A DNA stretch of 64,000 nt from Hymenopellis radicata. Taxonomy: Eukaryota > Basidiomycota > Agaricomycetes > Agaricales > Physalacriaceae. The DNA lies in the NCBI GenBank assembly GCA_015501595.1, contig JADNRX010000046.1, positions 1 to 64,000 on the forward strand, in the 5' to 3' direction. Below the pieces are notes generated by a model. It was given only the letters and a program-made list of their open reading frames with translations. It searched no databases and was not told the DNA's origin. Of this stretch, positions 35,100 to 45,650 are shown piece after piece (the first letter of the stretch is position 1; each line of letters opens with the position of its first letter). A program made the position numbers and the translations under genes.

Positions 35100-35490
35100 A
35101 TGTCACCTTTATCAGGGGGACTCAGGTTAGGTTTGGTTTGGCTGGATTGTCTGGTTCGAAAGGGTTTTACTTCTAGTAGCTCGTCGCTTGTCGGTTGTTC
35201 GTCGCCTCCTTTCTCTTGCCTCTCGTCGTTTTATATTTGTATCTATATTTCTCCACTACTAGACCGTCTCGCTATTGGTGTTGCATTGTATTTTGCTCTC
35301 TGTTTCTGTGTCCTGTCTCCGTCTTGCTCAGTTGTATTTAATCGTATTGTTTGGTTGTAGACGTCGGTGTCTGCATGCTTTGATGTTTGCGTTCTTAAGA
35401 CTTCAATTCTGAGGTAGGTCGTAACTTCCTCTTCATCTTGTCTAAATCTTCACGATCGGGTTAATGTGGCGCAGCTCCAAGTCACCGATA
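35100..35490. other. T-rich intergenic stretch, no supported gene
   Basis: The plus strand is rich in T and TTG. A short open frame exists at 35100-35360, but its hydrophobic composition follows from base skew and it has no recognised family. Nothing else was seen. Confidence 0.35.
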
Positions 35491-35600
35491 GTTTGGATAT
35501 AGTCTGTATGGAAGGAAGACGAATGGCCTCCTATAGTTCACATTGCATTGGGCGCCAGTCTCTAATCCGTGTTGCAGCGCCGATTGCTTGACGAAGGAGT
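35490..35600. repeat. Dispersed repeat, copy 1 (short)
   Basis: Contains GATATAGTCTGTAT, GAAGGAAGACGAA and CATTGGGCGCCAGTC followed by CCGTGTTGCAGCGCCGATT. The same ordered blocks recur at 35820-36085 and 47490-47715. This copy stops after CTTGAC and lacks the 3' part. Confidence 0.6.
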
Positions 35601-35819
35601 AGGTACTTACTAGCGCTCTTGCTATTGGTCAGATAGGTTTCACGATACCTTAGACGCTTACCGTGAATGAGGAAAAAAAGAAAGGCGCCTTAGCGGATAG
35701 TAAATTGAGATCTTAGTAGTAGAGAAGCAAAGTTGCAGAACGTGGAGCCTCGACATCGGTACGCCACAACGTGACCCACTCGATGCCGACGAGGGTAGGT
35801 GTCATTGAACCATTCAAAA

Positions 35820-36085
35820 ATACAGACCAAGGATAGTTTTGTAGATAGATTGGATATGGCGTTGATAGGTTGAAGGCAGGTTGTATTCGAAGGAAGAAGC
35901 AGGCCTCGCGCCGTCCACACTGCATTGGGCTCCGGGTTCTAACCCGTGTTGCAGCGCCGATTACTTGACTCTGCAGCGTCCCGTAGACAGACCTCCCACC
36001 TTCCTCTACGTGTATAGAATGCAACTCGACACGTAAGCCATCGCGACTTGTGAAACTTGCAGGGAGTCGAAGAACAGGAGAGACT
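35820..36085. repeat. Dispersed repeat, copy 2
   Basis: Ordered blocks GAAGGAAGAAG, CACTGCATTGGGC, GGGTTCTAACCCGTGTTGCA and CTCTACGTGTATAGAATGCA match copy 3 at 47.5 kb over about 200 bases. GGGTTCTAACCC forms a small hairpin. No coding frame is conserved. It may be a short non-autonomous retroposon, but tail and borders are unclear. Confidence 0.6.
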
Positions 36086-36122
36086 AATGATCAAGAAAAA
36101 AAAAAAAAGAGACTAATGATCA
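36080..36122. repeat. A-tract flanked by a 14-bp direct repeat
   Basis: GAGACTAATGATCA occurs at 36080-36093 and again at 36109-36122, separated only by an almost pure run of A. This is the layout of a target-site duplication around a poly(A) remnant, though replication slippage could also give it. Confidence 0.55.
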
Positions 36123-36125
36123 ATG

Positions 36126-36280
36126 CAAGACCGACATCGTGTTCTGTTTGAGTGTACAATCAAGTCGCCTCAGGATCGTGCGCAGGCGTTGAAAGACAAT
36201 TATTTAAATTGCGGCACTAGGTGGATTGTAGAACTTGGTTCAAAGTGGATTTGGTCCCACAGTGCGCAAGGTTAGAGTCA
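36126..36280 (+). pseudogene. C-terminal shard of a family I cytochrome P450
   Basis: Translation gives FECTIKSPQDRAQALKDNY, matching the last exon of the P450 at 37340 (FECMIKPRPDRAQALKDNY) and of 53864 (FECTIEARPDRAQAIRDNY). Nucleotide similarity continues through GCGGCACT and AAGTGGATTTGGTCCC against the equivalent GCGGCACT and AAGTGGACTTGCTTCCC, but small indels destroy the frame. No heme loop or other exon lies upstream, so only the 3' end survives. It marks an extra, now lost, tandem P450 copy. Confidence 0.7.
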
Positions 36281-37300
36281 AAACGGCCGGGTAGGGCCGC
36301 TACTGCATGCCGGCTGACAGCTGACTGCCAGCGAACGCTCCTGAAAGCCACTCGAATGCAGCTTCATGGTCATTGGACTGCCTCTACAGGATGATGTCGA
36401 ATTCGGCGAACATGCAAACGACCTCGGTTATTTCGGCCCGCACTCCGATTGTTGTTTTCTCACCCTCAACTGCTCGTCTATCTTCGGCGCTGGGTACTCG
36501 GTTGTCAGCCGACTCCCGAGGAAATGGTCTTGGATATCAAGCCTCCTTACAGCATCTGTTAGAAATCGAGATGGACGCGTCGATGTTTGGGTGAGTTGAG
36601 AACTTGGCAGGACTGTAAAGGTGCGGAAAACCCGCAAATTCGAAACTGACTTGTACTGACTACTTACAGGGCTTTCATACTCTAGAAGTGTGTACCATAA
36701 ATAACAATCGGAGAATGACAAGTCTACGGAGGGAATGGTGGCGAGTCGGTGGTGATGGCACCGGTGGCATGGAAGTACCGGTATCGAGTGCAGCGATGCG
36801 CTTGATCTTCCAACAGCATCAATATGACCGCCTATACGTGATTGTCTCCTTCACGTGTTCGCCTGGGAAATCGCTTCCACTTATTCTCACTTTCAATGAT
36901 GAGACCGATCAACTGAGCGGAATTTTGGAGAAAGGAAGCTGCTGACAGCGGATTGCAAAACGATAGGCCTGTTCTGGTCGCGACGTGGTGATGGGGGAGT
37001 GTGAAATATGTGGCGGCTGGAACCTTCCTATGCCCGCCGTGGCCTCCATGTCAATATTGAATGTGTATCTAATATACTAGTTGCTTCCCTATGTATCGTA
37101 TAGCTTCTGCATTTTCTTCGGCGAGAACAATATGTCTAGCTGGAGACTCTTGCAGAGAGCCGAGCTCGCCGGCCGAAGTCATACAAGCCAGATTTTGTAA
37201 CTCCGCAATCACCACCTCGCGACCACAACACGCCTATCGTTTTGCAAATCCGCTGGAATGAATTGGGCCCCTTTCCATCAACGAATCGTGTGGAGGACCA
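36281..37300. other. Intergenic stretch upstream of the frameshifted P450
   Basis: Two short plus-strand frames (36373-36594 and 36688-36945) could be weak exons, but neither has a recognised domain. The remainder looks like ordinary promoter-proximal sequence ending in the TATA box at 37301. Confidence 0.35.
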
Positions 37301-37308
37301 TATAATAA
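37301..37308 (+). promoter_or_regulatory. TATA box of the P450 locus at 37340
   Basis: TATAATAA lies about 32 bases before ATG 37340, so the promoter of this damaged gene is still recognisable. The related gene at 53864-56185 has a similar TATAATA at about 56223-56230 on the minus strand. Confidence 0.5.
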
Positions 37309-37339
37309 CTAGACAGCACCTTGTTTCTTCATCTCCATC

Positions 37340-39705
37340 ATGGTCTCCCAGCTAGCCACGGTTGTGGGGGGTCTCCTTATCTGCGCATTACTCGTACTTT
37401 CTCAGACGGGCAGACGAGACAGGGCCTTACCTCCAGGTAATCGCACAGCGCATCTAGGGTATCGTCAATGCGCTGACCGGGTTGTTCAACATCCTCAGGA
37501 CCGCCTACTCTACCAGTAATTGGGAATCTCCACGTCTTTCCGAAGAAGGTCGGCGAAATGCCTTTCAAGTATGCACATTCAATTCGTATTTGATTCGAAG
37601 TCGTCTAATGATCGCTACAGATTTTCTGAATTGGCACGTCAATACGGCGACATCATCTCTGTATGCATCATGCGACGTTTTCCTCCGCACAAGGTTCCGT
37701 TCTGATCAAATATCTTCTAGTTAAAGACCATGTCGCAGACGATGGTCATTCTATCCAGCGCAACAGCTGTTCGCGAAGTTGTTGACAAGACAGGATGGAT
37801 CGGCAGTTCGCGCAACTCTAACTACCTGGTTCATCTTTTCACGGGAGGTATAGATCACCTCGTGTTCGCTGGTGATAGTAAGTCTTGTTCGACAAGAAAA
37901 CGCTGTCACACATGACCACTTCCGTATCATTTAGCACCGCAGGTGAGGGTTATGAGGAAGGTGCTTGGATCGTTCTTCTCCAAACAGAATGCACTGAAGA
38001 ACTCGCCTGTCCCGTCGGAAAGTGTGCAGTTGCTATATGAACTCATGGAGAACCATCGGTACGTCCCACATACTTCAGTCACACACTCAGCAAAATGGTT
38101 TCCCGTTCGCTTAGGGTTTCAATGCTTCTGTTCGGCGCTTCAGCCATTCTGTTGTGAAGGTAACGATTCGCTACCTCTGCTCTCTCCTAATAAACTGGTG
38201 TTCGATTTCTCAAAGATACTCATATGTGGGCAACGGGCACCTGTCTCTAACTCTCCCGACGTCATCCAATACTACAAAGTCAGTCCTCTGCCGTCTCATA
38301 CTTTCATGGCGCTCATGATCTAGGACCTGGACAACATGGCTCACGTCGTAGCGCCTGGTGCTTTCCCCCCGATTGACTTAATCCCTATTCTCAAGCTCGT
38401 TCCGACGTGCTTCGCGCCGTGGATTCCCGCAACCCGCGCCATCTATGATATGCGAGATCCTATTCACAGGCAGCTTTACTCTAATGTTCGCCAGCGCGCC
38501 CAACGACGGACGAGGAAGAGAAGAGAGAGGACGGGAATGCGACGTGTCTCATGGAAGTGGTCATGAATCAGCCAGAACTAGATCCAGATTTTGCTTCGTT
38601 CGTGTATTCCTCACACTTCGGCTTGGAGTCCGTAGAATGACTTCTCGCCAGATATAATAGTCTTGTCTCGCTCGACGGCGGGTCTGACTCCAGCGGCGCA
38701 TTCCTTCTGTCTGTCATACTGACCCTTGCTTCGAACCCAGAACACGAAGAGCGCGCATGGAGAGAGGTCGATTCCGTCGTCGGCGAGCGACTGCCAGAAT
38801 ACGACGATCTTGAAAGGATGCCATTCGTAAAGGCCTTGATTAAGGAGATCCAGAGGATGCGACCACCATTCCCGGTTGGGTTTCCGCATGCGGTGACGCA
38901 GGATGTTCGTGTAAGCTTCATTTCGCACATCCAGACTGTGAGGCATCTCTGATTGGCGTTCGAGCAGTATAAAGACTACGTGATTCCAAAAGGCACCAGC
39001 GTGGTTTTGAACAATTGTACGTCGTGTAGCCCTAGAGGAGCTGTCTCTGACGTTTGGTTTGATACTATAGATGCCATCACAAACGATCCTGAAGTCTTCG
39101 AGAATCCAGACGAGTTCAACCCAGATAGGTTTCTCCAGACGGAGTTCGGAACGATTCCGGAAAAGACAAGGACTTTCGCGATAGTTTCCTTTTCGGCGGT
39201 GGCAGAGTAAGATGGTCTTCATCTTGCATGTTCAAGCTTGTACTGAATGCCGTGACAGAGAATTTGCCCTGGCCAGTGGGTCGCGCGGTATACCATGGTT
39301 AGGAGTTCTTTGCCCGCCATCCCGCTCAGTATGCTCATGCAAACCGACTAGGAGCTGACGACTATGCGCCTCATATGGGCCTTTCAGTTCCGTGATGCCA
39401 TCGCGTCCGATTCCAAGAAACTGATACAACCGGGTATCGCCGCGGAGTATTTCGACTGGGTATGCTACTGATCCTAGTCAATCCTTGTTTTATTGCGGAC
39501 TGACCCCATGTAGGAACAAGTAGTAATGCCACATGCCTTCGAATGCATGATCAAGCCACGTCCAGATCGTGCACAGGCCTTGAAAGATAACTACATCGCG
39601 GCACTGAGCGAATTACAGAAGTTCGAAGTGGACTTGCTTCCCTCGGACGGGGAAAGGATGGAGACTTTGAGGAAGGAGCTCCAGTGTCAATCTGAGAGGG
39701 CATGA
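37340..39705 (+). pseudogene. Family I cytochrome P450 with at least three frameshifts
   Basis: Nearly every exon of the intact paralogue at 53864-56185 is present: N-terminal anchor MVSQLATVVGGLLICALLVL, PPTLPVIGNLHVFPKK, TGWIGSSRNSNYLVHLFTGG, FPPIDLIPILKLVP, KEIQRMRPPFPVGFPHA (ExxR), FENPDEFNPDRFLQTEFG, heme loop halves FGGGR and ICPGQWVAR, and FECMIKPRPDRAQALKDNY. Compared with the intact copy, single-base losses change frame near 38055 (after ELMEN), near 38510 (before TDEEEKREDGNATCLMEVV) and near 39165 (in PEKDKDFRDSFLFGGGR). Splice sites are still good. Called a young pseudogene unless the indels are assembly errors. Confidence 0.75.
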
Positions 39706-39954
39706 AAAGTCGTTCGACAGACCTCAGAATAGCACCACAGTAAACAACAAACATGTCACAGCCTGGGAAACATGTCAAATATAATACCCAGTCGTTCACG
39801 CGTCTCTTCAGCAAGTCTTAAAGGCGAAAGAACATAATTCCGGTACAATACAATACGATAGAGAATGTATACAACACTATTGAACATAAAGACGACGACG
39901 GACGTATCAACGTTGATACTGATAATAGAATATAGAAGATAATGATAGTGTGCG

Positions 39955-41048
39955 TCAGGTGTGCCGCTGCCGGAAATAATGGAAGGGCCAGGATACAGCC
40001 CGCCACATCCACGACAGCACGTCATTCAATCGTCGGCGCTTCCGCCGACGTGCGTCCTGACCATCATCTCCCTCCGACTCCTCAGCTACCTCTTCTCGAG
40101 CGCGCTTCCGTCCAGCGCCTTCAACTTGCACGGACCTCGTACTACCTTGAGGATCTTGGGAACCTGATGCCCTGGCCGCGGAGACAGTAGAATCCTCCCT
40201 TTCCTCTTCCCTCTTCCGGATCACCCTCCTTGTACCAGCAGCAGGCGTCCGCGATTCGAGGTCCGCATAGTTCGTGACCGACGACGGAGCTGGATTCGGG
40301 TCAACATCGGACACCGCAGTACCTGATAGCGGATTGTCGTCTACGGTTGCGGATGTGTCATTAGAGGTGGTAAAATGATCGGGGACGTCGTGTTGCACGG
40401 TGTTTTCAGTCTGTTGGTCCAGTCCTGTTCTTGGAGGAAGCGAAGTCGGAAGCACTGGCGAAAGGGCGGCGGATCTGTGGTCCAAAATAGCAAGAGAGAC
40501 CGGAATGTGCTCGGGAGAATGAATAACATCGGCGTCGTTGAATGCATGTTCGCGTTCATCAAGGTGCCTGTCTTCTGCAGCGCGGGCCTCCTGGTCAGGA
40601 ACGGACATTGGGGCAAGGTCACTTTTCTTCTCGTTGTCCAGCTGATAAAATAGCGATAACCGAGCGTGATATTCGCGAACTAGCGCTTCTGGTAGTCCGC
40701 AGTAGGACTTTTGAGAGAGACTAACCATCTGGTACTCCGAATCGTTGAATGGAAGGGAGTCAAGGACAGCAGGCAGTTTCTCCTGAGGTACAACGAGCCG
40801 CTTCCGACAAACAGACGACCATCACGTAAAGAGACGACTTCATTCCGCCGGCGAAATAAGAATGAGTCAGGGAGAGGAACATTTCTTGAGAGCGCCTCTG
40901 CGGCAATATTGTAATCTTCTTGGGAAACGACGAGCGCACGGTTTTCGGGACATCTAAGAAAATGCCCGACTGCGATGGAAGGCAATTCAGAGCGAAGCGG
41001 CAGACCGGGCGAGAGACTGGCAGACGAACTGGACGTCGACGGTTCCAT
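39955..41048 (-). pseudogene. Unknown-domain protein, copy P2, with nuclear-type basic tail; one frame break
   Basis: Starts MEPSTSSSSASLSPGLPLRS and carries a domain also seen in P1 and P3: VGHFLRCPENRALVVSQEDY, then a block around DGRLFVGSGSL, then PAVLDSLPFNDSEYQMVSLS and YCGLPEALVREYHARL. The frame changes by one base at about 40806, just after GSGSL; the other two copies read straight through this point. The C-terminus has basic clusters (RKRAREEVAEESEG, ARRRKRRRLNDVLSW) compatible with nuclear import, and ends FHYFRQRHT. I do not recognise the family. It immediately follows P1 on the same strand, so the two may once have been one two-domain gene. Confidence 0.5.
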
Positions 41049-41602
41049 TGCGCGTTCGTACGGCGTGTCAGACAAGATGGTGTTATTGTGGGAGGCGCTT
41101 TGTCTAGGTGAGACGCGAAGGCGGATGTAGGGTGAGAAGTCGTGACATTCCCAGGAGGGACGTTCTCTTTGTCGTTGTGATACTGTGAGAGGTGGACATG
41201 CCAAACCCTCACCAGGGACTCTGGGACGCCTACGAACCGATCCGCTACATCCAAAACCATGTGCGCAACGTTGTGGCGGTAAGGCAGTGTGGCTAGGACC
41301 TGTGCTAGGTCCTTTACCGGGACAAGACGGGCCTTGCCTACGAAGACGTCGCCATTCCGGAAGTACGCCTTTGGGTAAAGGGAGCTGAACGCGTGTTGAA
41401 GGTGTTGGAGAGAATCCCGGTCTCCTTCTAGAAAACCGACCAACGCGCAGTAGTCCTCTTGGTTGATGACGAGGTGGCGGTTTTCGGGCGATTCGAGGTA
41501 ATCGGCCACGATGTGGCGGGCGAGCGGCAGAATGCCTTTGGGCGAGGCGTTGATTGTGCTTGGATACGAAGAAGAGAGTGTGATAGGGCTAGTGGAGGAC
41601 AT
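41049..41602 (-). CDS. Unknown-domain protein, copy P1
   Basis: Begins MSSTSPITLSSSYPSTINAS. Domain core: ARHIVADYLESPENRHLVIN, EDYCALVGFLEGDRDSL, PKAYFRNGDVFVGKARLVPV and FVGVPESLVRVWHVHLSQYH. These four blocks occur in the same order in P2 and P3, which establishes the family; no known domain was recognised. The open frame runs on to 40760, but beyond about 41100 it overlaps P2 in another frame, so the natural end or splice site was not resolved. Confidence 0.5.
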
Positions 41603-41749
41603 CGAGGCGGTAGGCTGAGCGAGAAGAGTGTTATGAATTGGCTATGAAGATGCGTCAGCGTATCATTTACAGTATCAACAAGGCACTCACATAGTAGAAC
41701 TGATAGGCTTCGAAGAAAGACAGTCGCGCCAGAAAAGAGAGGGAGGTAG

Positions 41750-42130
41750 TGAGTTATGAGTTATGAGTTATGAGGAAGGTAATACACCCGACGGCCGAGT
41801 TCTTACGGCAACCGGGCCCCGCGTACCGCCACGCCGGCTCTGGCAGCCACGGGCCACTGTAGCGGACAGCGCTTCGTGGCGACAAAACTAGTTGTCGGCT
41901 CACGCGTCCCACTCAGCAGGTGACGAATACAACCTGCGCTACCTTCCACGCAGGGTTCCAATTCCCGGCGCTCGACACTCGGCTCGACGTGCACTCTGGA
42001 GATGCTTGCATGCCTGAGGAGCATTGTCTCAGAATGTCTCACATTCCACCACCAGCAACAATCCCCATTTCTGAGGCAAACAAGCAGATGAGACCCATAA
42101 CCCGTAACCCATAACCCATAACTCGTAACA
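41750..42130. repeat. Inverted GTTATGAG / CCCATAAC heptamer clusters
   Basis: About three copies of GAGTTAT(GA) at 41751-41776 face a cluster of CCCATAAC and CCCGTAAC at 42090-42126, which is its imperfect reverse complement. Roughly 310 bases lie between them. The right cluster superficially resembles telomeric CCCTAA, but the unit is different. Confidence 0.45.
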
Positions 42131-42379
42131 ACATAACAACGTAACCGCAGAACAGCATAACAAAGTCATGATGGTGATGATGGTCAGAATCAAAGGGCGA
42201 TCATGGTGATGGGAAAAGGAAAGAGGCGTGATGGTATAGAAGCAACGTATCCTGTCCGATTTGGGATGGCGCGCTTCCCCATAAGCCGGCTCGATCGATC
42301 CTTGTGTGGTGTTCGAGCTTCGATATGATATGGACATGGTCGCCCACACATGGGTGCCGCAGTGCGAGCTCAGGCGAGC

Positions 42380-42890
42380 TCTCCAGCATTCAGCATCGCT
42401 TCTTTCGCATAACTTATGGAACTCGGACTCAGCAACTTCCCCATGCGATCATGGATTTGGCTCACCGCCGCCATTCCCCTACTTCCTCGACCGCCGCCAT
42501 CAGCACCCTCCACCTCCTGCTCTAGCACATAGGGTACTCGACCCTTTAGGTCCTCCAGAAAACGTAAAGGCTAGCTCATGGCCAAGCCTTGCCCTAAGCT
42601 TATCAGAGGAGGAAGACGAGGGTCTGGGCCCAGATGCTGAAGCAAGAACAGGCGAGGTTCAGAGTACCGAGCATAATGAAGTGTAATGTTCAGGCCTTGC
42701 TTCTGTCCTTGAAAGAAGTACAACCACACACTATCGACAAACTATCCAACCACACACTATCGACAAACTATCCAACTATCCACTATCCACTATCATGTTG
42801 ACTTTTTCTCGCATAGTCGCACAATTTTCAGGCTAAGCAATGGATAGGTATGTCCTCCTTTACTGAAATCATAGATACTTAACCGTGTTC
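42380..42890 (+). repeat. Left arm of a large inverted repeat
   Basis: Nearly every block is found again, reverse-complemented, at 43785-44265: CATTCAGCATCGCTTC, ATGGATTTGGCTCACCGCCG, GTCTGGGCCCAGATGCTGAA, GAGCATAATGAAGTGTAA, and AATCATAGATACTTAACCGT. The arm encodes an acidic end, SLSEEEDEGLGPDAEARTG, before a stop at about 42686. It also has a 26-nt tandem duplication (CACACACTATCGACAAACTA) at about 42725-42778 that the right arm lacks. Confidence 0.8.
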
Positions 42891-43539
42891 GGTCTGAATA
42901 TATGCGCCTTGAAGTCAGTCTGTCGATATATAGATGCGCACCCGATGCAGTCGATCCTGACGGATCGACACGACATTGCCTTTTGACCGCCGACCACCAC
43001 CTTCTCTCAAATCTGCCAACGCGATATACCATTTTGCCGTGTAATTTCCCTGTACCATATCCGTTTCCAATGTCCTTTTCATTGCGACCTTGGACAGCAT
43101 GCCCGCCATTCGCTCCCGCCGACCGTCAAAGACGCCTTACAAACGCTCAATGAAGGAAATATTCATTCATGACGAGGGAACACACGCCTTTTTAGATGGC
43201 CCGCCTTTATCTGTTAGTATTTAACGTGTTTCCTCCCTCGTCAGTCTCCTCCGCCGCCAGCATCCTCTCGCCGGCCACAGATGTCTCCACGACTATCACC
43301 ACCAACGACGATGTCGATGGAGATTCGGACGGCCCTGCCGTCTCATCGCGTCCCGACGATCTTTATGCGCCGCCCGAACTGGCCTATGATAATCCAGCTG
43401 TCTAGGTTGGAGGTCCTGGATATCACGAAACGATACACTCACCTGACGCGCTCATCAAGTTGATTCCTTTCAATCGGTCATCTTATCACCCTACCTTCAT
43501 GGTTCTTGTACAAACATGGATACTGCATACTGAGGAATT

Positions 43540-43731
43540 CAAGCCATCGTTGTCGAGCAAAGCGAGCTGGACCAGCGATTGGCGCACGCAGTAGAGGAGG
43601 CGGCGAAGGCGAAGGAGGCAGCCGAGTTGACTCTTGGCGTGAAGGTCGTGGTCCCTGAGGATGCTGAGGCTGCTGATGAGGAAGAATCGCGTGAATGGCA
43701 AGATGTGTCTATGCCGGGTGGTTTTTCATGA
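43540..43731 (+). CDS. Small acidic coiled-coil coding exon between the inverted arms
   Basis: The plus frame reads AIVVEQSELDQRLAHAVEEA, AKAKEAAELTLGVKVVVPED and ends EWQDVSMPGGFS with TGA at 43731. Composition (Ala/Glu/Lys heptads, then acidic) and the stop suggest a last exon. A candidate upstream exon at about 43217-43405 ends PPELAYDNPAV, but I could not join the two with certainty. Function unknown. Confidence 0.35.
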   Translation, partial: QAIVVEQSELDQRLAHAVEEAAKAKEAAELTLGVKVVVPEDAEAADEEESREWQDVSMPGGFS

Positions 43732-43784
43732 TCCTCGGTTTGGATTTATGATTCGGTTTCTTTAGATTTCTTGGATTGTATAAA

Positions 43785-44265
43785 CACGGTTAAGTATCTA
43801 TGATTTAAACACGGTTAAGTATCTATGATTTCAGTGTAGGAGGACATACCTATCCATTGCTAAAGTATGCGAGAAAAAAGTCAACATGATAGTGGATAGT
43901 TGGATAGTTTGTTGATAGTGCGTAGTTGTACTTCTTTCAAGGACGAAGCAAGGCCTGAACTTTACACTTCATTATGCTCGGTAATCTGAACCCGCCTGTT
44001 CTTCCTTCAGCATCCGGGCCCAGACCCTCGTCTTCCTCCTCTGACAAGCTTAGGGCAAGGCTTGTCCATGAGCTAACCTTTACGTTTTCTGCAGGACCTC
44101 AAGGGTCGAATATCCTATGTGCTAGATCAGGAGGTGGAGGGTGCTGATGGCGGCGGTCGAGGAAGTAGGGGAATGGCGGCGGTGAGTCAAATCCATGATG
44201 GCATGGGGTTGCTGAGTACAAGTCCCGTAAGTCATGCGAAGGAAGCGATGCTGAATGCCGGAGTG
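43785..44265 (-). repeat. Right arm of a large inverted repeat
   Basis: Reverse complement of 42380-42890 with scattered substitutions and small indels; the two arms face each other across about 0.9 kb. The inner edge carries a 25-nt tandem duplication around AAACACGGTTAAGTATCT at 43785-43830. The acidic peptide of the left arm is also readable here, with changes after EEEDEGLGPDAEGRTG. Confidence 0.8.
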
Positions 44266-44399
44266 TGCTCGATTAATGCGAACGTCACCCACAAGGTCTC
44301 CGCACCCCGGACAACACAAAAGTTGACCCTCTTCCAGATAGGGTATTGAGCTTTGCGCGATAGCCATCGGCGGAGAGTCGATCATCACCATGATCTTGC

Positions 44400-45650
44400 A
44401 AGGAAAACGAATTCAATGCAAGCATCTCCGCGTCAAAATGAATATGCCTGCGTGGATTATAACAACGGGGACGACATCGGAAGCAGCAAGTGACAAAAGT
44501 GGAAAAAGAGAGGACGGACGTCCTCGCTAGAAGAACGGAGAACGCATCCCAGGGCGCCTGTCCTTTGATCCCCCTCTTGCTCATGATCCTATGGTCGCTC
44601 GGAAGGAATAAAGGAGGTGTACATTGTTCAACGTTCAACCCACACGAGTAGATATTATTGGTTAGCCAGGTACCATACTGCACATGAATTGGAAAGCTCG
44701 TTGCATGGCATGAGAGGTATTCGGTGAATGTTATCAAACTGCATGTGAATAAGCATGACAACCAACACAACCGGATTGTGACATACCTGAGGCGATAGCG
44801 ACGAGCAAATATGTCAGCGGGGTCTTGCATCGCGAGTAACTTTGATGAAGAATCAGTAACATGGAATAAAATAGAAGCAAGGAGGAGGAAGGTCAGACGA
44901 TAAGTTTGTCCGTCACGTAGATTCGGACATATGCTTGTATATTTTGGAACATCATCTTACAGGAAGGAAAGACGACTTACCTTCAACCATCTCCAGAAAT
45001 ACGATGAACCAAGCCTAAAGAAGAGTAGAGGTAAGTTCGGGTTCGGAAAAGATGAAAAAAGAGTCGAGAGGAGAAGAAGGTCAGAGGGTGGTGTGTGCAT
45101 ATGTATTGTTAGCAACACGGGCCCAGCACGCGTAGTGTGTCGCCCGCCAACGTTTCATCTCGTCGACGAAGTAGGAGAGGAACGTACCATTCTGAAAACG
45201 CGAGTTTTGTAGACACGATCTTTATATTGTATTCTTACTCGACGCCTGGAGAATATAGTCAGCAAACTGGAAACCGTAAAGAAATGCTAAAGAAAAAGAA
45301 AAAGATCAGTTGGTGATGCATGTTACGAGTATGGCTCATCGGAGACCGTCGCCGACTCGGTATGGATGGGTATCATCAGGGAGAAGGAGCGAGAGGAAAT
45401 GGTGCACACCTTTCCGAATGTCAGTGCCAATACATTCCGAAGGCGTTCATGACCGATGCCAGAGAAGAAACCCAGATGGCGAAGACGAAAAGCTAGAAAT
45501 CATTCAGACCGTGAATAAATAACGAGTAGAATAGAATAGAGGTCGTACCCGTTCATCGTGCCTCCCTCGCTGGAATCGGTATCGAATCTCTAGCCCATCA
45601 GGGTACCACGACGACGAAGCATAGCCAAGAGCTGGCAGATGACTGGTCAT
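44400..45650 (-). CDS. Possible multi-exon gene, unrecognised
   Basis: Minus-strand exon-like blocks with matching splice sites: start at 45650 with LPALGYASSSWYPDGLEIRY and RFQRGRHDER before GTACGA; LFVFAIWVSSLASVMNAFGM after TTTCTAG; RRVRIQYKDRVYKTRVFRM before GTACGT; LGSSYFWRWLKLLAMQDPAD and IFARRYRLR between TTTAG and GTATGT; then YGTWLTNNIYSCGLNVEQC. One exon has a hydrophobic stretch that could cross a membrane. Phases between blocks were not fully closed, so exon number is uncertain. No family recognised. Confidence 0.35.

Noticed and set aside
35100..35360. Open frame of 86 codons with hydrophobic composition
   Set aside because: It follows a T-rich strand bias, has no splice partner, no family and no promoter context.
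35900..35960. GGGTTCTAACCC hairpin as a tRNA T-arm
   Set aside because: No acceptor stem, D-arm or anticodon arm of correct size could be drawn around it on either strand.
42090..42126. CCCATAACCC cluster as an interstitial telomere
   Set aside because: The usual basidiomycete telomere unit is TTAGGG; this unit differs in length and sequence and has a matching inverted cluster nearby.
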